In this document: positions 16,110 to 23,424 of the stretch, one piece after another
Numbering within the stretch: the stretch's first letter is position 1
How the letters are laid out: every line of letters starts with the position of its first letter
DNA from: a virus
Reading direction: 5' to 3' (one strand)
IMG/VR virus record: IMGVR_UViG_3300027525_000023
Location: 1-30,854 of that record
DNA length: 30,854 bases
Notes under the pieces: model-generated
What the model saw: the letters and a program-made list of their open reading frames with translations, nothing else
Database searches by the model: none
What the model was told of the DNA's origin: nothing
Translations under genes and position numbers: made by a program

Positions 16110-16877
16110 TTATCTATAAAATTTATCACCCAAACGTTCGGCATCAGCCATCATTGCACGTTGAGTAGATGGTTTGTAGTATTGTGACGAGTTTTCTCTT
16201 CGAAGTCTTTGATAGTAGCCAAAGTCTTTTTCAGAGGATGCTTGCATTGTAGAACCTTCAGTGCGAATGCTCCCTTGAACCATTGGTGAAATACTCGGTG
16301 CTGACTTACCCATCAACTGCATAAACGCAGCAGGTGACTTAGCAGCCATACCTTGTAACTCATTCATTGGCAAACCTAGTTCAGAAGCTTTCTGTTTTAC
16401 AGCAGAAGATGCTTCAGTCCCATAGGCTTTTTCAAGTTCCGATTCAACGATTGCAATGTTATTCTTTGCAGAACTCTCTTGCTCTCGCCTCTTCAGGGTC
16501 TGTTCTACTAGGCTCTCAATGTTTGCTTCACTCGAACTAAACTGGGTATTAGCTGTATTCGAAGTGCCACTATTATTATTATTAGGATCAGGAAGTTCGG
16601 CTGTGGTTGCCGAGGCCATTTCTTCCATCTTAGCTGTAACTCCAAGTCTGTAGGCTTGTTTCTCTAGGTCAGCTTTTAAAGTAGCATTCTCTTGTTTCAT
16701 TTGTTCAATGAACTTGTCTGCTTCTAACTTTCCTTTTGCTAACGCCTCTACATCGTTGAACTTACGTCCGTCTCCTACAAGATCACCCAAGACTGAAGGG
16801 CTGGTTGGCTCTTCAAATGCTGATACTTGTTCACTCTGTGTTGCAGGGGTCACCTGATCCTCAGAAAATACACTCAT
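16110..16877 (-). CDS. Capsid scaffold protein
   Basis: The protein has 255 aa, is acidic and Gln/Glu/Ala-rich, and contains GDGRKFNDVEALAKGKLEAD followed by KFIEQMKQENATLKADLEKQ, the usual helical wording of scaffold proteins in marine podoviruses. After an Asn/Ser/Thr-rich linker (PDPNNNNSGTSNTANTQ) come further helices and a basic C-terminal end (RAMMADAERLGDKFYR), where scaffolds of this type contact the coat protein. The gene sits between portal and coat genes, the canonical place. It should guide procapsid assembly and leave before packaging. No protease domain is seen. Confidence 0.8.
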   Translation of the reverse strand: MSVFSEDQVTPATQSEQVSAFEEPTSPSVLGDLVGDGRKFNDVEALAKGKLEADKFIEQMKQENATLKADLEKQAYRLGVTAKMEEMASATTAELPDPNNNNSGTSNTANTQFSSSEANIESLVEQTLKRREQESSAKNNIAIVESELEKAYGTEASSAVKQKASELGLPMNELQGMAAKSPAAFMQLMGKSAPSISPMVQGSIRTEGSTMQASSEKDFGYYQRLRRENSSQYYKPSTQRAMMADAERLGDKFYR

Positions 16878-16879
16878 TG

Positions 16880-17122
16880 TTATTCCTTATCTAAGTTAAT
16901 TAGATCCAACACAGTGGTCACTGCTCTGTTGTATCCGTTTCGATCTGCCTGTTTATAAGCCCAAGAAGGGGAATCATAATCATTTGCAGGGGTTGTATCC
17001 TTTAGCATAGGCTCTAGGATTTCTTTAAGACGGTCTAATCCCTCTCTCTGAGATTGCAGTGTTTGTGCTACCGCCTCTTTATCTTTCTTTGTCTTACAGT
17101 CTTTGAACCAAGCTGCCTTCAT
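16880..17122 (-). CDS. Small helical protein between portal and scaffold
   Basis: The protein has 80 aa and is charged (MKAAWFKDCKTKKDKEAVAQ at the start). A helical segment QSQREGLDRLKEILEPMLKD precedes YDSPSWAYKQADRNGYNRAV and TTVLDLINL. It overlaps the portal gene by four bases (ATGA-type junction) and ends two bases before the scaffold gene, so it is translationally coupled to both. Small proteins of this kind are frequent beside the portal in T7-like marine phages and have no assigned role. I see no metal-binding or DNA-binding motif. Confidence 0.7.
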   Translation of the reverse strand: MKAAWFKDCKTKKDKEAVAQTLQSQREGLDRLKEILEPMLKDTTPANDYDSPSWAYKQADRNGYNRAVTTVLDLINLDKE

Positions 17123-18912
17123 TCAATAGGCTCCTCAGGAGCTTCCTCAGTAGCCATCTCTAGCTCTTGGCTACCCTCTTCTATTTTTTCTTCTTGATCA
17201 GCCTCATACTCAACCTGTGCCTCTGTGACAACCTTCTGAGTCTCTAGTTGTTCAGATACTGCAACGTTCTCACCAAATAGAGCTGGTTCACCTAGTTCAT
17301 CAGCTAACAATCTAGCAAACTCTTTACCTGATAGATGTGATGCAACACTTGGGTCAGATGCTTTGATCTGGTACATAGTAGTTAGGTTCTGTACACGTTG
17401 TGCTCTTTCAGCAAAGTGTCTAGCACCCATCGGTACAATCTTACCGTTAGACTTAATGTCATCTCTTGTAATCTGTGTGAAGAAATACAAACCAGTATCT
17501 TCATTTAGTACTTTAGCTGTATCTTCGTAATCCATGTTACGTCTAGATACTTCTAGCATAGCATTTAAGATTGGCTCTAAGAATACTCTCTCGAAGTGAG
17601 CAGTCTTGTGCTGGAATATTCTACCTGCTGCAGTCATAAGCTGACTAACTTCAAAGGCTGTCTTCTCACCTGCACTACGGATACCCATAGCTTCTCTTGG
17701 TGCTCCAGCCATCATCTCCATCTTAGCTTCTAGGTTCTGTATTTGGAAGTCAGCATTCAATGCTGTACTGTCAGGTACTAAGTAACCTACATCACCTTCA
17801 TCTCCTAAGTATATACGGGCATTAGGTTCGAAGTCAAAGTCCTCTACGTCACCTCTTATCTTTAAGACAGGATAAGCTATCTGATCAAATACATCTGCCT
17901 TGAGGTTCTCTAAGTGATCTATTCTGTACTGCATACCAACTAAGTTATCTAGTGGTCCCATGCTGTACAAGTTATCTGGTCTGTCTCTCCATCCTACGTG
18001 GAAGATAGGATCTCTACCTAAGAAACTAGGGTTCTCTTCATTAGATAAAACGTAGGCTCTATCAACGATAGTAATAACTCTGTTGTTTAAGAACTCACCC
18101 TTTTGTGTATCGTAGATGTCACCATAGAATGTTAGTATTTCTACGTAGTCAGATTCATAGTAATCAGTTAAGTTAGAGAAACCATCAGCTACAAAACCTT
18201 CTGACTTATCTACATCTACTTCGTTACCTTTAGCTGATCCTCTATTGCCGAGCATCTTATCAAACACACCACTCATGTAGTCTTTGTCAGGTGATGTCTC
18301 AACCATACGTTGTACTTCACCTAAGGTTAGAATAGATCTAACAATCTTTGGTGTATCTGAGAACTCAGCAGCTACTGGGTTAAAGCAGATATCAAAAGGT
18401 GAGATACGTACTAGCTTAGGTCCTACGTAGTTAACTACTCTGTCACCATCTTCAAAGTTAGTAACTTTTCTTTTGAAGTCAACAGTAGCAAAACAGTTAC
18501 CGTATTGTATGTAGTCGTTGATAAGTTTACTTGTTGTGTTAACAAAGTCAGATTGACTTAGCTTGTTCTCCATGTATGCTTGTATGATGTCTCGTTTAAT
18601 CTTAACATCTGATGCTGCATCTGTAGCTTCAAACCTGAACCATCTTTTCTGAGGAAACAATGCAGCAAAGTAGTTAGCATGTAGGTTGTCAGCAATCTGT
18701 GTTAACTTAGGTGTAGTCGTTGAGTTAGACCAAGGTAACTTATTGTTACTAGTTGTTCTAGTATCTGTAGCATAGATATAGTTACGTAACTCTTTCCACT
18801 CTTCTAACTTAGAAGAACGAGAGCTATTCCATGAAGACCAACGGTTAGCTATTTCCACAGCTAGGGTATGAGGATCTATAATACTTTCAATGTCAATAGT
18901 AGTGCCAGCCAT
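17119..18912 (-). CDS. Portal (head-tail connector) protein
   Basis: The protein has 597 aa. ATG at 18912 follows a TTGGAG ribosome-binding site. Features typical of podovirus portals include an N-terminal helical region (EIANRWSSWNSSRSSKLEEW), the KLPWSNSTTTPKLTQIADNL segment with the following AALFPQKRWFRFEA, and YIQYGNCFATVDF. Later come GVFDKMLG and IDHLENLKADVFDQIAYPVL, then AGAPREAMGIRSAGEKTAFE and EVSQLMTAAGRIFQHKTAHF leading into the long C-terminal helices, ending in a very acidic tail (EEAPEEPIE). Twelve copies would form the ring at one capsid vertex through which terminase pumps DNA. Order terminase-portal-scaffold-coat supports this. Its own promoter carries operator-like palindromes. 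Confidence 0.85.
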   Translation of the reverse strand: MAGTTIDIESIIDPHTLAVEIANRWSSWNSSRSSKLEEWKELRNYIYATDTRTTSNNKLPWSNSTTTPKLTQIADNLHANYFAALFPQKRWFRFEATDAASDVKIKRDIIQAYMENKLSQSDFVNTTSKLINDYIQYGNCFATVDFKRKVTNFEDGDRVVNYVGPKLVRISPFDICFNPVAAEFSDTPKIVRSILTLGEVQRMVETSPDKDYMSGVFDKMLGNRGSAKGNEVDVDKSEGFVADGFSNLTDYYESDYVEILTFYGDIYDTQKGEFLNNRVITIVDRAYVLSNEENPSFLGRDPIFHVGWRDRPDNLYSMGPLDNLVGMQYRIDHLENLKADVFDQIAYPVLKIRGDVEDFDFEPNARIYLGDEGDVGYLVPDSTALNADFQIQNLEAKMEMMAGAPREAMGIRSAGEKTAFEVSQLMTAAGRIFQHKTAHFERVFLEPILNAMLEVSRRNMDYEDTAKVLNEDTGLYFFTQITRDDIKSNGKIVPMGARHFAERAQRVQNLTTMYQIKASDPSVASHLSGKEFARLLADELGEPALFGENVAVSEQLETQKVVTEAQVEYEADQEEKIEEGSQELEMATEEAPEEPIE

Positions 18913-18934
18913 TTTAACTCCAAGTTCCTAGCTA

Positions 18935-18971
18935 TGTGATAATTATATCACAGTGTGATAAATATGTCAAC
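18935..18971. promoter_or_regulatory. Tandem operator-like palindromes over the portal promoter
   Basis: TGTGATAATTATATCACA (18935-18952) is an inverted repeat with perfect 7-bp arms covering the -10 box. A second, imperfect copy, TGTGATAAATATGTCAAC (18954-18971), covers the spacer and -35 box. The overlap region also gives a 15-base palindrome, TATCACAGTGTGATA (18946-18960). A dimeric regulator bound here would block RNA polymerase. Near-identical sites occur at 28016-28106. Confidence 0.7.
18942..18970 (-). promoter_or_regulatory. Perfect sigma70-type promoter for portal and capsid genes
   Basis: Minus-strand TTGACA (18965-18970) and TATAAT (18942-18947) are separated by 17 bases, a full consensus match. 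The start of transcription is expected near 18935, about 23 bases before the portal ATG. It lies in the 61-base gap between the large terminase and portal genes. Unlike the other two perfect promoters it lacks their shared flanking sequence and instead is covered by palindromes. Confidence 0.85.
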
Positions 18972-18973
18972 AT

Positions 18974-20539
18974 TTAAAATGCTACTCCACCAAACTTAGG
19001 GTGGAATACGACATTATTGTCGGTTTTGTTTCTTCTAATTGCTGACATGCTCGGTTTAATTGCTACCTCAACGGCTGCAGCTAAACAGTCTTTACAGTCA
19101 TCATGTGCTGGATTGTAAGATACTAGTTCTTCTTCTAGTACCTGACAGTTACCACCTCGGTAATGATACATTTGTAAGTTGTCGTACCTTGGTTCAAGAG
19201 CAGCAGCTATACGTTCCTCTTTAGAACCTTGGTGACGGTTAGGTCTATGCTCATCAATCTTTAAAGCTAGACCGTTAGGTTTAATGTAGTTATCTTTTAA
19301 CTCTGTTACGATGGCTGACTGAGCAGCTGTACATTCAGCTCGTAGCTTTCTGAAGTCCCATCTATTAAGTAAGTCTAGGATGTGTCTAAAGTACTCAGAG
19401 ATCTTATCTGTCTTAAATCTATCAATGTCTAAGACATAAACGTTATTCTCAAAGTCAACACCTATTACAACAATAGCTGTGTAGTCAGCTCGTTTACTTA
19501 CACTGTAGGCAAAGTCAACTGCTGCACTAACGTTTAACTTTCTACCTTGATACTGCCACTGACCATTATCTCTATTTAAATGTTTACGGTCATAGTACTG
19601 GAACTTCTCATAGGCTATAGGTTGTGTATCTGGATCTGTTGGATCGTTGTAGTACTGTGCTCTAAACTGTACCCTGTCTAGGTACTGACCTCTCTTCTTA
19701 GCTAAGATCTTAATGTCAAACCCAAAGTACTTACCATCTTTACGTAGTTGTCTAGGCCAAAGGAAATCACCTGTCCCATCCCCTCCGTCTTCTACTGCTC
19801 TCTCTAGTACTTCATAAATATTTTCTTTACCTGTTAGTTCGCCCTTGTCTGAGTATATATCTTCTTCCATACCCATCAAGTCAGAGTACAAGTCCTTAGG
19901 GTGATACCTAGTACCTACTACCCATTCCTTAGCTTCACTACCCTCAATAGATGATAGGAGTGAGTACTGTGACTTAACCTTGTTTCGTCCCTCACCAGTG
20001 TAAGCATTCTCAAAAACAACTACGTCATCGAGTACAGCAATATCGCAGTGCATCCCTGTAAGAGAAGTAGTAAGGCCACCAGTGAAAATAGACGGGTCAC
20101 GTATTGCTTCTTTCTTTCTGTCAGGATGGTCTAAAGCAATCTCTGAAGTAGTCCACTTCTCTCGTTTACTTTCATCTTTGTTTAAGTGTTCAGGCCAATA
20201 CTTTTGGTGTATGTCTGATTCGAATATGTTTTTAATAAACGAGAGCTGTTTCTGAGCTAAGTTAGATGTAGCTGAGATGTATAGAATCCTTAGGGTAGGG
20301 TTCTTAGTTAATTCCCAAGCAACCCTGTAAGCTACCATAGCTGACTTACCGTGATCACGAGGGAACAAGAGAAGCTGGTGTGTCTTAGAATCTTGTCTAG
20401 TCCACCACTTACAAACATCCTCATGGCAGTTACCTAGTACACGTTGTGGTGCAACTAGTTTAATGAAGGTAATGAGACTACGTTCAGCAGCCTCTCTTAT
20501 TTCATGGATGGTTGCCATACTATACTGCTGTTGAACCAC
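18974..20539 (-). CDS. terL: Terminase large subunit (packaging ATPase and nuclease)
   Basis: The frame gives 521 aa from a GTG at 20539. The ATG at 20518 (514 aa), directly after the upstream stop, is an equally good start and avoids a 20-base overlap. The ATPase shows a Walker A-like PRDHGKS (residues 60-66) and Walker B DIAVLDD (166-172), with WVVGTRYHPKDLY further on as coupling region. The nuclease domain shows AAVDFAYSVSKRADYTAIVV (D342), LRAECTAAQSAI (E402) and a late HDDCKDCLAAA, the usual acidic triad of the RNase H-like fold. It cuts concatemeric DNA and drives it through the portal. The gene is separated from the probable small subunit by the whole adhesin island. Confidence 0.92.
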   Translation of the reverse strand: MVQQQYSMATIHEIREAAERSLITFIKLVAPQRVLGNCHEDVCKWWTRQDSKTHQLLLFPRDHGKSAMVAYRVAWELTKNPTLRILYISATSNLAQKQLSFIKNIFESDIHQKYWPEHLNKDESKREKWTTSEIALDHPDRKKEAIRDPSIFTGGLTTSLTGMHCDIAVLDDVVVFENAYTGEGRNKVKSQYSLLSSIEGSEAKEWVVGTRYHPKDLYSDLMGMEEDIYSDKGELTGKENIYEVLERAVEDGGDGTGDFLWPRQLRKDGKYFGFDIKILAKKRGQYLDRVQFRAQYYNDPTDPDTQPIAYEKFQYYDRKHLNRDNGQWQYQGRKLNVSAAVDFAYSVSKRADYTAIVVIGVDFENNVYVLDIDRFKTDKISEYFRHILDLLNRWDFRKLRAECTAAQSAIVTELKDNYIKPNGLALKIDEHRPNRHQGSKEERIAAALEPRYDNLQMYHYRGGNCQVLEEELVSYNPAHDDCKDCLAAAVEVAIKPSMSAIRRNKTDNNVVFHPKFGGVAF

Positions 20540-20813
20540 TCATGTCATCTTGAGTCATGACCCAAGTATAACATTTAGATAAGAAGTCATCACCTGTTGT
20601 AGCTTTGATAGTAGCTAAAGGTGCATTGTATCTGCGGAAGTCTACAGGATGTGTATCATCTGTTGGTGTTGCTGTAGCAAATCCAGAGCAGTCGATTATT
20701 ACTGTAAAGTTATCACCTAGTTCTCTGCTGATTGATGCAGTTACTATTCTGAAGTATGCACCAGAAAATGCTGTGCCATATTGTGATGTTGATAAGTCTA
20801 ATTGTATTGCCAT
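20520..20813 (-). CDS. Small phage protein upstream of large terminase, function unknown
   Basis: The protein has 97 aa, beta-rich (QYGTAFSGAYFRIVTASISR, NFTVIIDCSGFATATPTDDT), with a C-terminal YNAPLATIKATTGDDFLSKC segment. No signal peptide or membrane segment. An AAGGAGC ribosome-binding site lies before the ATG at 20813. It stands between the fibre-associated gene and the terminase. The composition suggests a compact structural or fibre-associated domain rather than a DNA-binding small terminase. No family recognised. Confidence 0.65.
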   Translation of the reverse strand: MAIQLDLSTSQYGTAFSGAYFRIVTASISRELGDNFTVIIDCSGFATATPTDDTHPVDFRRYNAPLATIKATTGDDFLSKCYTWVMTQDDMSGSTAV

Positions 20814-20833
20814 GTTAAGGCTCCTTTAAAGTT

Positions 20834-21319
20834 TTACATTCCTATACCACTAGGCCAATGTTCGTCTAACCAGTAGTCGTGAGGTATAGGTGACATAGCT
20901 TCTAGTGTATTAGAAGCATCACGTATCTCTTTTATCTTAGCCCAGATAGCTTGGTTAGCATTATACTCAGCTAGTTCTTCTGCTGTCCAATTGTCTGAAC
21001 CTTTATGAACTAACTCCATTGACCTGTTAGTTATGTTACGTTGTTTCCACTCAGGGCAGTAGTTAAGTATTAAACTCTGTGCATGTTTTCTTACATCGTA
21101 TTCGTTACCTACCATGTCTTGCACATACCAATCAGTACCATTCCAGAAGACTTGTTGGCCCACTGTGTGTGAGGGCATGTCAGATACAGCAGTATAACCA
21201 GCATCAGCTATCTCAGCATCTGTAAATGTTGTTCTGTCAGTACGAGTTGTGCCGTCTGATAAGACTATCCTGTGGGGTAGAGGTTTAGGATAGGTTTGGT
21301 TAATTGTATATTGTGTCAT
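20834..21319 (-). CDS. Fibre-associated protein, possible tail assembly helper
   Basis: The protein has 161 aa. Its N-terminal half is beta-rich (PHRIVLSDGTTRTDRTTFTD, FWNGTDWYVQDM) and its C-terminal half is helical and charged (DVRKHAQSLILNYCPEWKQR, ELAEYNANQAIWAKIKEIRD), ending in PIPHDYWLDEHWPSGIGM. It overlaps the LamG-domain gene by four bases. A beta N-domain and a short helical C-domain directly after a fibre gene are usual for phage fibre assembly chaperones or small fibre-tip proteins. I do not see the exact signature of a named family, so the role is inferred. Confidence 0.6.
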   Translation of the reverse strand: MTQYTINQTYPKPLPHRIVLSDGTTRTDRTTFTDAEIADAGYTAVSDMPSHTVGQQVFWNGTDWYVQDMVGNEYDVRKHAQSLILNYCPEWKQRNITNRSMELVHKGSDNWTAEELAEYNANQAIWAKIKEIRDASNTLEAMSPIPHDYWLDEHWPSGIGM

Positions 21320-22128
21320 GATGTTAGAAATCCTGCTGTTGGAGGTGTAAAGGTAGAGGTGTATCTAGCAACGCCCTTTGTAATCCGTAATTCGTCTATA
21401 TAACCATTATGGTTATTACTTGAACTAGAACCCCAGCCGTTTCCCGTAGCACCTATCATTGGTGGATATGTGCCGTTTGTACCATCTGTTATAGATACAG
21501 TATTATTGGTACTTGTAACACCTAAAACGCCATCAACAAATCCTCTAACAGTTCCATTTTGCCGTGTTGCCGCAATGTGTGACCATTGGTTTGTAGGTAT
21601 TGAATTTGTGGTGGCATATGCTACTCCATTTATAACTACCTGCAGATTACTTCCACTTGTAGGAGTAGATAAAGTAAAATGCCCTGTTGTTTGACTGCTT
21701 TGTCTTGTGTCATAAAATATGTCTCTACCAGATGTTGTTCTATAAACAAACATTTCTGCTGTGAAGTCTCCAGTTCCAAAATCAGAAACACCACTACTAG
21801 CAGAGCTGACAGAAAGATAACTTGAATTTACAGAAAAATATCCACTAGAAGTCCCAAATTTAAATATGCTGGTATTTGTTGTAGTGCTTCTAGGAGTTAT
21901 AGTGCAATTATTATTACTACTATCTGTAAATGTTGTCCCGTTATTAGCCCCCTCAAATTTTAAAAGAAGTGTTACGTCACTAAAATATGGGTCTGTTGGT
22001 ACGTTAGGGGCTTTAGGCCACGCATCGTTAGTCTCTGCTTCGTATTGCTCTTGTAAACTCCAGACACCACTAGCTAAACTAGTAGTAGGAGTGTTTATTG
22101 TTTTGGTTATTAGGCCACCATTTTTCAT
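21316..22128 (-). CDS. LamG/concanavalin-like adhesin, receptor-binding candidate
   Basis: The protein has 270 aa. The first 45 residues (GGLITKTINTPTTSLASGVW, SLQEQYEAE) are a virion-adaptor motif seen at the start of marine phage fibre proteins. Residues about 50-265 form a laminin-G/concanavalin-type lectin domain: VTLLLKFEGANNGTTFTDSS, FGTGDFTAEMFVYRTTSGRD, IPTNQWSHIAATRQNGTVRG with FVDGVL, and the closing GYIDELRITKGVARYTSTFT with PP. Such domains bind sugars and are often displayed by phages for host recognition. It lies in the adhesin island, followed by a helper-like gene. The target sugar cannot be read from sequence. Confidence 0.8.
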   Translation of the reverse strand: MKNGGLITKTINTPTTSLASGVWSLQEQYEAETNDAWPKAPNVPTDPYFSDVTLLLKFEGANNGTTFTDSSNNNCTITPRSTTTNTSIFKFGTSSGYFSVNSSYLSVSSASSGVSDFGTGDFTAEMFVYRTTSGRDIFYDTRQSSQTTGHFTLSTPTSGSNLQVVINGVAYATTNSIPTNQWSHIAATRQNGTVRGFVDGVLGVTSTNNTVSITDGTNGTYPPMIGATGNGWGSSSSNNHNGYIDELRITKGVARYTSTFTPPTAGFLTS

Positions 22129-22140
22129 TTTGTAACACTC

Positions 22141-23049
22141 CTAATTGAGGTAATCAGCATCCATACTCCAAACGCCAGTGTTCTTTTTGTTGCCTCCATA
22201 CCCTGTAGAGTATTGGTAAACAATATTTAAAGTGTTATTAAGTGCGTATAATTTAGTACCATCTGTGCTAAATTCAATACCTAAAGTTTGGGTTGACTGT
22301 GATAAAACCGAAAAACTAACACTATCATAAGACGCAGTAGAAATATCCCATGCTGTGGTAAGTATATATTGGTAAATAACATCATCAGCTCCAGTAGCCC
22401 AAACCTTATAACCATCTGGTGCAAAAAACAAAGCCTGATTGTTAGTTAGTTGAGATGAAGTGCTAAAGGTACTAGTATGAGATGCAGATGATACATTCCA
22501 TGCAGTGCTTAATGCGTACTCTTGAATTGCATCAGCAGTTTGCCCAATGATAAACATCTTAGTTCCATCAGGCTTAAAAGTTAAACCTCTTGGGTTATCT
22601 TCTTGACTACTAACACTAAATTCTAAATTGTCATATGAAGCTGTTGATATATCCCAAGCTGTAGATAGAGAGTATTGATGCACTTGGTCACTAACATAAC
22701 CAATTATATAAAACTTTGATCCATCAGCTTTAAAGAAAATATCACTTAAAGAACCTTCTTGCCCACCTATATAATAACTTTTATTTGCATATAATGCAGT
22801 AGACACATTCCAAGCTGTGCTTAGAGTATATTGGTAAACAGTATCATTATTTCTACCGCAAATGTACATTTTTGTGCCATCACTACTAAAAGAAAGGTCT
22901 TGAAGTGCCGCATCTTGAGTAATTGCACTAGAACTAACATTATCGTAAGTTGCATTACTTAAATCATAATATGCACCGTATTTATCAGTAGCCGCATAGT
23001 CTGCTACACGTCCTATAAAACCACCATTATCATGCACACTGTTTTTCAT
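22141..23049 (-). CDS. Five-blade beta-propeller adhesin with split adaptor motif
   Basis: The protein has 302 aa. Five repeats of about 43 residues each carry F-x-x-D-G-T/S-K-M/F-Y-I-I-G followed by V-Y-Q-Y-x-L-S-T-A-W-D/N-I/V-S-T-A-S-Y; examples are FSSDGTKMYICG, FKADGSKFYIIG, FKPDGTKMFIIG, FAPDGYKVWATG and FSTDGTKLYALN. The first blade begins as a partial unit and the last ends early, which fits a closed ring sealed by N- and C-terminal strands. The ends hold the adaptor pieces: MKNSVHDNGGFIGR at the start and NKKNTGVWSMDADYLN at the end. A virion-attached binding propeller is the best reading. The fold is inferred from the repeats, and no enzyme residues are seen. Confidence 0.75.
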   Translation of the reverse strand: MKNSVHDNGGFIGRVADYAATDKYGAYYDLSNATYDNVSSSAITQDAALQDLSFSSDGTKMYICGRNNDTVYQYTLSTAWNVSTALYANKSYYIGGQEGSLSDIFFKADGSKFYIIGYVSDQVHQYSLSTAWDISTASYDNLEFSVSSQEDNPRGLTFKPDGTKMFIIGQTADAIQEYALSTAWNVSSASHTSTFSTSSQLTNNQALFFAPDGYKVWATGADDVIYQYILTTAWDISTASYDSVSFSVLSQSTQTLGIEFSTDGTKLYALNNTLNIVYQYSTGYGGNKKNTGVWSMDADYLN

Positions 23050-23052
23050 GTC

Positions 23053-23409
23053 TTACTCTGATATAATCTCGTAACTACAGATAACTTGTAAGTCTCCATC
23101 TACACTTGCTGTTGCCCTTAGTGCATCACCTTCTTCTAAGTATATTGCACTGTCTTTACTTATAGCTACGAGAGTAGCATCTGCTGGCACTGTAACTGTA
23201 CTTACTATCTTGTAAGCTGTACTAGACCTAAACAAATCAAGAGTAATATCAGCATCGTTTGTACCATCAATGTTAGCTATGATAACTGAGTTTATCTTTA
23301 GTAATTTACCTGTTGCCGCAGTCGTTATTGCTGTGGCTGTTGTTGTTGCGGCAAGTACATCCGTCTTGCCAGTTATAGTTGCAACACTAACTACGTTTGG
23401 TGCAGTCAT
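23053..23409 (-). CDS. Small beta-sandwich phage structural protein
   Basis: The protein has 118 aa. It is Thr/Ala-rich at the N-terminus (LAATTTATAITTAATGKLLK) and then shows alternating strands (INSVIIANIDGTNDADITLD, YKIVSTVTVPADATLVAISK, YLEEGDALRATASVDGDLQV). The pattern ends ICSYEIISE. This layout is common in small phage tail or decoration proteins that form beta-sandwich trimers. It sits between the collagen-like fibre and the propeller protein with short gaps, so it is likely to be part of the same host-recognition group. No catalytic residues or export signal. Confidence 0.6.
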   Translation of the reverse strand: MTAPNVVSVATITGKTDVLAATTTATAITTAATGKLLKINSVIIANIDGTNDADITLDLFRSSTAYKIVSTVTVPADATLVAISKDSAIYLEEGDALRATASVDGDLQVICSYEIISE

Positions 23410-23424
23410 TTTATTCTCCTGTTA

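Noticed and set aside
18935-18952. CRP/FNR-type binding site at the portal promoter
   Set aside because: Half-sites TGTGA and TCACA are present, but they are eight bases apart rather than six, and the site covers the -10 box. A phage regulator is the better explanation.
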